Part shown: one piece after another, positions 61,401-64,000 of the stretch
How positions within the stretch are numbered: position 1 is the first letter of the stretch
Layout of the letters: each line of letters starts with the position of its first letter
Origin: Metridium senile
Lineage: Eukaryota > Cnidaria > Anthozoa > Actiniaria > Metridiidae
Assembly: GCA_949775045.1 (NCBI GenBank)
Contig: OX459096.1
Coordinates: 36,751,316 to 36,815,315, forward strand
Length of the DNA stretch: 64,000 bases
Direction: 5' to 3'
Made by a program: the position numbers and the translations under genes
Notes under the pieces: model-generated
What the model saw: the letters and a program-made list of their open reading frames with translations, nothing else
Databases searched by the model: none
What the model was told of the DNA's origin: nothing

Positions 61401-63550
61401 AAAGTTGGAAGACCTACTTGGAATAGATAGACAACAGGCGTTACGATCTATGATGAATAAAAAGGACTTCACGCGGTTGCTGGAGCGTAGGTTCCCTTGC
61501 TCCAAGCAATCACGCCCCAAGGCCGATCACGCGCGAGTGGGAAACATTGATGATGATGATTTATAAAATAACTTAGAAATCACACATTCTGATTGGTTGA
61601 GGCGTGTGCTTTGTGAGAGCACAAAAATACATATGCATTTGAATGTTGATCAAATGTGCACACAGCATGTGTTTGCGTTTTGTATTTCTTCAATTTACCC
61701 AAATGTATACACCTAATTCAAAAAAAGGGGGGGGGGGAGGGACTGTGGATAATACAAATTTCTTCTTATTGCATTCTAAATTACCCAAACACCATTCAGT
61801 GATGACCTTAGATGGGTGTCTCAAAGGTTTTGCTGAACGGTGGAGGCATTGTTTGGGTAATTTAGAAACGAATACTGGTAAAAAGGAATTTGTATAACCC
61901 ATAGGTCCTTTCGTGCAATCGAAAATCACCAATCGCCAATCGTTGTTTGCCCTGTCAACCTTTTTAAAATTAGTTGTATTTGATTATACTAACCTTTCAT
62001 AGGCCCATCATCATGGACACCAACTACAGTTGATCCTACAGAATACTGGTTTGTTGTAGGGCGACCAATAGTTGCTATTCGTCCACCTTCTTGTGTTCCT
62101 GACCAACCACTTAGTGACTGTCTTGAAGACTCTGTAGTTATTGATCTGGTGCCATTGTAATAGATTGATGTACGCTTAGATTGCTGCAAAAAAAAAATTT
62201 TAGATTGTATATTAAGTGATTAGTAGGTACTTAACTTAATATATATACATGAATAAGTTTGCAATTTAAGTTTTATGGACCAGGTTAAAAATTAATGTTT
62301 ATTTCTGATTAATTTTAAAGCTTGGCTTGATCAAGTATAGACTGAATCGAAATATGGCCTGGACCAATTTTTACAGTTATTGTTCTTGATTGGCTAGCCT
62401 TGAATTGTGTTCACAACACAATGGAGTTTTTACATGTATACAAGGATAGCCAGTTAAGAACAATAGTTATTAAAATTGAATGCATATTTTGTTTCGGTCT
62501 ATGGTTATAATTATTTCTTGCATTGCAAAAACGGCATTTTTCAAGGCTTTTTTACAGTGAGAATTGAAAAACCGTGGGCACCTAGAAATTAGAAATCGTT
62601 TACTGTTCGTTTAACAACTCAGAAACAACTACAACTACAAAAAGTTTATCATACTACACATCAATCAAACTTCTTGAGGTGATATAGCTGTTTGTGAGTT
62701 GTTCAACGAACAAATTTTTTAAATATTTCAAGGTGCCCACGGTTTTTTGATTCGCACTGTAAAAGTCAGGTTTTATGCAATATATTGAGTACATATATGA
62801 TATGACTCACTATAAAATGTATGATTTATTTTACTCAAAATTTTGAGTTCTATAGATCTACTCAACAATTTTTTGCAGTGAGGAAATTGCATGATTATAC
62901 AAATTCATTTTGTTAATTTGTACCAGAAGCATTGAGCAATGACCCATTGCACACTTACAAAGAATGTGACTACTGTGATAGTCACAATATTGCATTATAA
63001 TTGTAATGTACAAACACATGTACACTTGTTGAAACACAGCCAACTAATACATTATATTGAAGAAATAGAAAACAAGTCAGCGTGCTCTGTGGAGTTATAG
63101 AGCACACAGGAATTTTAAGAAGACGAGAGAAGCATTAGGAGAAGCACGACACGTAGCGGAGTGCTTCTCAGCGCATCTCGAGCCTTCTTAAAATTCCCAA
63201 GTGCTCTATAACTCAACAGAGCACTGCTGCCGAGTTTTCTATTTCTTTTATAGAATATTCAGTAGTTAAAATCAAACAAATTGATGCTCCATCCACTGTT
63301 GAGTTATAGAGAACGCTTCTCAGCCAATCAGAGCGCCCGAAATAAATCAAATATTTTATAATGTATTATATAGATTGTTCTGTATCAAGACTGACCTTAT
63401 CTTCATAGATTGACTGTCGTTTAGCAAATGGCATTGTTCTAGTAGAGGCCATAGTATGTCTTGATGTTGATTTGTTGTCAATGCCTCTGTTGTTAAGAAT
63501 ACTTTGTAGAGCCATGGCATCAGGTTTGAATGAGATTTCATCATCATCAT
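52444..63550 (-). CDS. TROAP: TROAP/tastin-like spindle protein, eight exons seen, 5' end outside the recognised region
   Basis: Exons (minus): 63550-63396, 62183-61994, 61148-60985, 60751-60532, 60397-60180, 56390-56181, 55075-53864 and 52509-52444; phases all join to give 810 residues. The first exon begins mid-codon (phase 1), so at least one upstream exon is missing. An exon pair is duplicated: the first half reads EISFKPDAMALQSILNN / EITFKPDSTALQSILNN and the second KRTSIYYNG...QYSVGSTVVG / KRTSIYFTG...QYSVGSTVIG. The middle is Ser/Thr/Pro-rich with TPIQ, TPIKTPVRMP and TPWKIP motifs, likely phosphorylation sites. The C terminus (ALLDAEVTLFST, PLTKLFHEGDSQ, HFVPVCL) matches the conserved end of vertebrate tastin, which ends similarly with a FIPV motif. 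In mammals TROAP supports bipolar spindles and centrosome integrity. Homology is from remembered motifs. Confidence 0.75.
52724..52980. mobile_element. 257-bp palindromic MITE beside the TROAP-like last exon
   Basis: Arms of more than 70 bp, from CTACCAAAATTACTCAACTG inward, are inverses. Within them CACATGACCATTTGGGGCGC forms nested smaller palindromes around AACGTTATTTTAACG. A partial second copy lies at 53712-53790, and part of that copy is the read-through beyond the exon donor at 53864. Confidence 0.88.
53139..53270. mobile_element. 132-bp hairpin MITE
   Basis: GGAGCTGTTTATATGAAGGC and its inverse GCTTTCATATAAACAGCCCC bound arms of about 48 bp with CGAGTTGTCCC and GCCGGGATAACT. Located in the last TROAP-like intron. 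Confidence 0.88.
55130..55500. repeat. Purine-rich ~107-bp tandem repeats
   Basis: About three units with GGGAAAGGAACAAAAACGAC, AAGAAGAACAATAAGAA and CACCGATATCAACAACCACA. Located in the intron before the long TROAP-like exon; frames across it on both strands are repeat-derived. Confidence 0.88.
56012..56150. mobile_element. 139-bp MITE with GC-rich 37-bp termini
   Basis: CATGGAAAGTGCGCGCGTGC then GGTTTTTATTCACGAGT at the left is inverted at the right with one or two changes. It abuts the donor side of the exon ending 56181. Confidence 0.88.
57225..57420. repeat. GATCCCTGA-type dispersed repeat
   Basis: Multiple spaced GTGATCCCTGATTCC and GATCCTGGCCTGCTCCC phrases. Same style as 23530 and 28420. 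Confidence 0.6.
58255..58503 (-). mobile_element. tRNA-derived SINE (family 1), minus strand
   Basis: Minus strand reads GGCCAACCAGTTGGTATAGT at the head, then CCAATACTCAGGGTCTTAAA and GTTGAGAAGAAGCTAGGTGA. This is the same order as the 29405 copy, with a more intact middle. Confidence 0.75.
58513..58790. mobile_element. hAT-like MITE terminus
   Basis: Starts GGCCCTGTCCACACTAGTGC followed by GTTTTCGTTTGGACCCG. The phrases CTGTCCACACTAATACG and GCGTTTTCATTT recur. The partner end is not clear, so it may be truncated. Confidence 0.55.
59599..60080. repeat. Two ~246-bp direct tandem repeats
   Basis: CAGCGACAACGGTAAATTGA begins both copies (59599 and 59845); they are almost identical to CAACACCGGACACAT. 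In the TROAP-like intron next to the exon at 60180. Confidence 0.95.
61345..61566 (+). CDS. Small unknown ORF nested in a TROAP-like intron
   Basis: An ATG-started frame of 73 codons on the strand opposite to the host gene, with GC-richer, coding-like text. The product is basic with an acidic tip: TWKKLEDLLGIDRQQALRSM, then KKDFTRLLERRFPCSKQSRP and a final NIDDDDL. It is preceded by a good acceptor (TTCTTCATTTCAG), so it may be the last exon of a transposon or of a nested gene. No family recognised. No companion exon or termini were found. Confidence 0.35.
   Translation: MLSFLHFSMIMQHKRITWKKLEDLLGIDRQQALRSMMNKKDFTRLLERRFPCSKQSRPKADHARVGNIDDDDL
61776..61870. repeat. Hairpin near a poly-G run
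   Basis: TTCTAAATTACCCAAAC and GTTTGGGTAATTTAGAA are perfect inverses. A G-run lies just upstream (about 61725). Confidence 0.75.
62375..62475. mobile_element. Foldback MITE in TROAP-like intron
   Basis: GTTCTTGATTGGCTAGCCTTG and CAAGGATAGCCAGTTAAGAAC are inverted with several mismatches. A further-out pair TTTTACAGTTATT / AATAGTTATTAAAA extends the arms. Confidence 0.65.
62555..62759. mobile_element. TA-flanked 205-bp MITE (Tc1/mariner-like)
   Basis: The left CAGTGAGAATTGAAAAACCG then TGGGCACCT is inverted at the right (AGGTGCCCACGG...CACTG). TA is present at both edges. Confidence 0.82.
63061..63248. mobile_element. 188-bp hairpin MITE
   Basis: The outer pair AGAAATAGAAAAC / GTTTTCTATTTCTT encloses GTGCTCTGTGGAGTTATAGA and GGAATTTTAAGAAG with their inverses, and a central AGAAGCACGACACGTAGCGG hairpin. 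A shorter related phrase (GAGTTATAGAGAACGCTTCT) follows at 63301. Confidence 0.85.
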
Positions 63551-64000
63551 CTGGAAAATAATAATAAAATAAGGGTTATAAATACTCTGTCTTATGTTGC
63601 CTTGTCCCATAAGAGTCGGTTCTTAAAAATCAATTGTTAATTTCAATAACTGTTGGCATAACCTTTACAGTTTAAAATAAATGGATGTACATTTCCTTCC
63701 TAACAGTTTGCTGGGCTCAATTTGCAATCAGTTCAGGAACTTGCATGTTTTGTAGATGCGTTCTACTCTCACTACAGTCATGGTGTTCCTGTAATAATTG
63801 AGTAAAGTACCATTCACTTGTGTGTGCAAGTTCTCATTCCGACAGTCCACTCTCGAGTTGTGAGCGCTAATAAGTCTATCATAAACAATAGTATGTGTTT
63901 CCACTCTTTGCTTCCAAATTAGCGGGTACTTACCCTTTTAACTAATAACCTTGGGTATAAAACTGAACCAAAAACAATTACATGTAGTGTACTATGATTA
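63551..64000. other. Upstream intron or flank of the TROAP-like gene
   Basis: The exon ending at 63550 needs a phase-1 donor upstream. I looked here on the minus strand. A donor-like AAAAGG|GTAAGT near 63938 gives the wrong phase, so the previous exon is probably outside the window. Confidence 0.45.

Noticed and set aside
1..64000. CRISPR arrays, operons or other bacterial systems
   Set aside because: No regularly spaced short repeats with unique spacers and no prokaryotic gene organisation; the window is eukaryotic.

Overview
This looks like nuclear DNA from an invertebrate animal. The sequence is AT-rich and the genes are split by GT-AG introns of about 0.1 to 5 kb. It carries conserved animal housekeeping genes, a homeobox gene, tRNA-derived SINEs, non-LTR reverse-transcriptase debris, and very many small inverted-repeat transposons. 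The style of repeat content fits a cnidarian (perhaps an anthozoan), but that is inference; nothing in the window fixes the species.

Layout. 1-20 kb holds no convincing host gene. It has a (TTTA)n microsatellite, TA-flanked MITEs, a 35-bp minisatellite split by nested transposons (5.5-11.5 kb), a 420-bp palindrome (12.1-12.5 kb), a Mutator-like foldback with an LTR retroelement inserted in it (13.3-16.5 kb), and a 1.07-kb transposon with purine-rich termini and one small ORF (16.7-17.75 kb). 19.2-25.5 kb holds a tandem segmental duplication and a three-exon homeobox gene on the + strand, whose first exon sits inside one copy of the duplication. 30.1-35.1 kb (- strand) encodes a large secreted histidine-rich protein with acidic tandem repeats and an in-frame stop before a coding-like tail. 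36.4-43.3 kb (- strand) is SNF8/VPS22 of ESCRT-II in nine exons. It is head-to-head, 208 bp apart, with SARNP/CIP29 (+ strand, ten exons, 43.5-50.4 kb). 52.4-63.6 kb (- strand) is a TROAP/tastin-like gene, open at its 5' end, in which one exon pair is duplicated. SARNP and TROAP converge.

The genes serve separate processes: ESCRT-II endosomal sorting, TREX-linked mRNA export, spindle/centrosome function, transcription, and secretion. There is no operon-like logic except the shared SNF8/SARNP promoter. Exons were assembled by hand from reading-frame continuity, splice-site dinucleotides and matching intron phase. All phases agree for SNF8, SARNP, the TROAP-like gene, the homeobox gene and the histidine-rich gene. 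Most introns and spacers are packed with small transposons, listed individually below.
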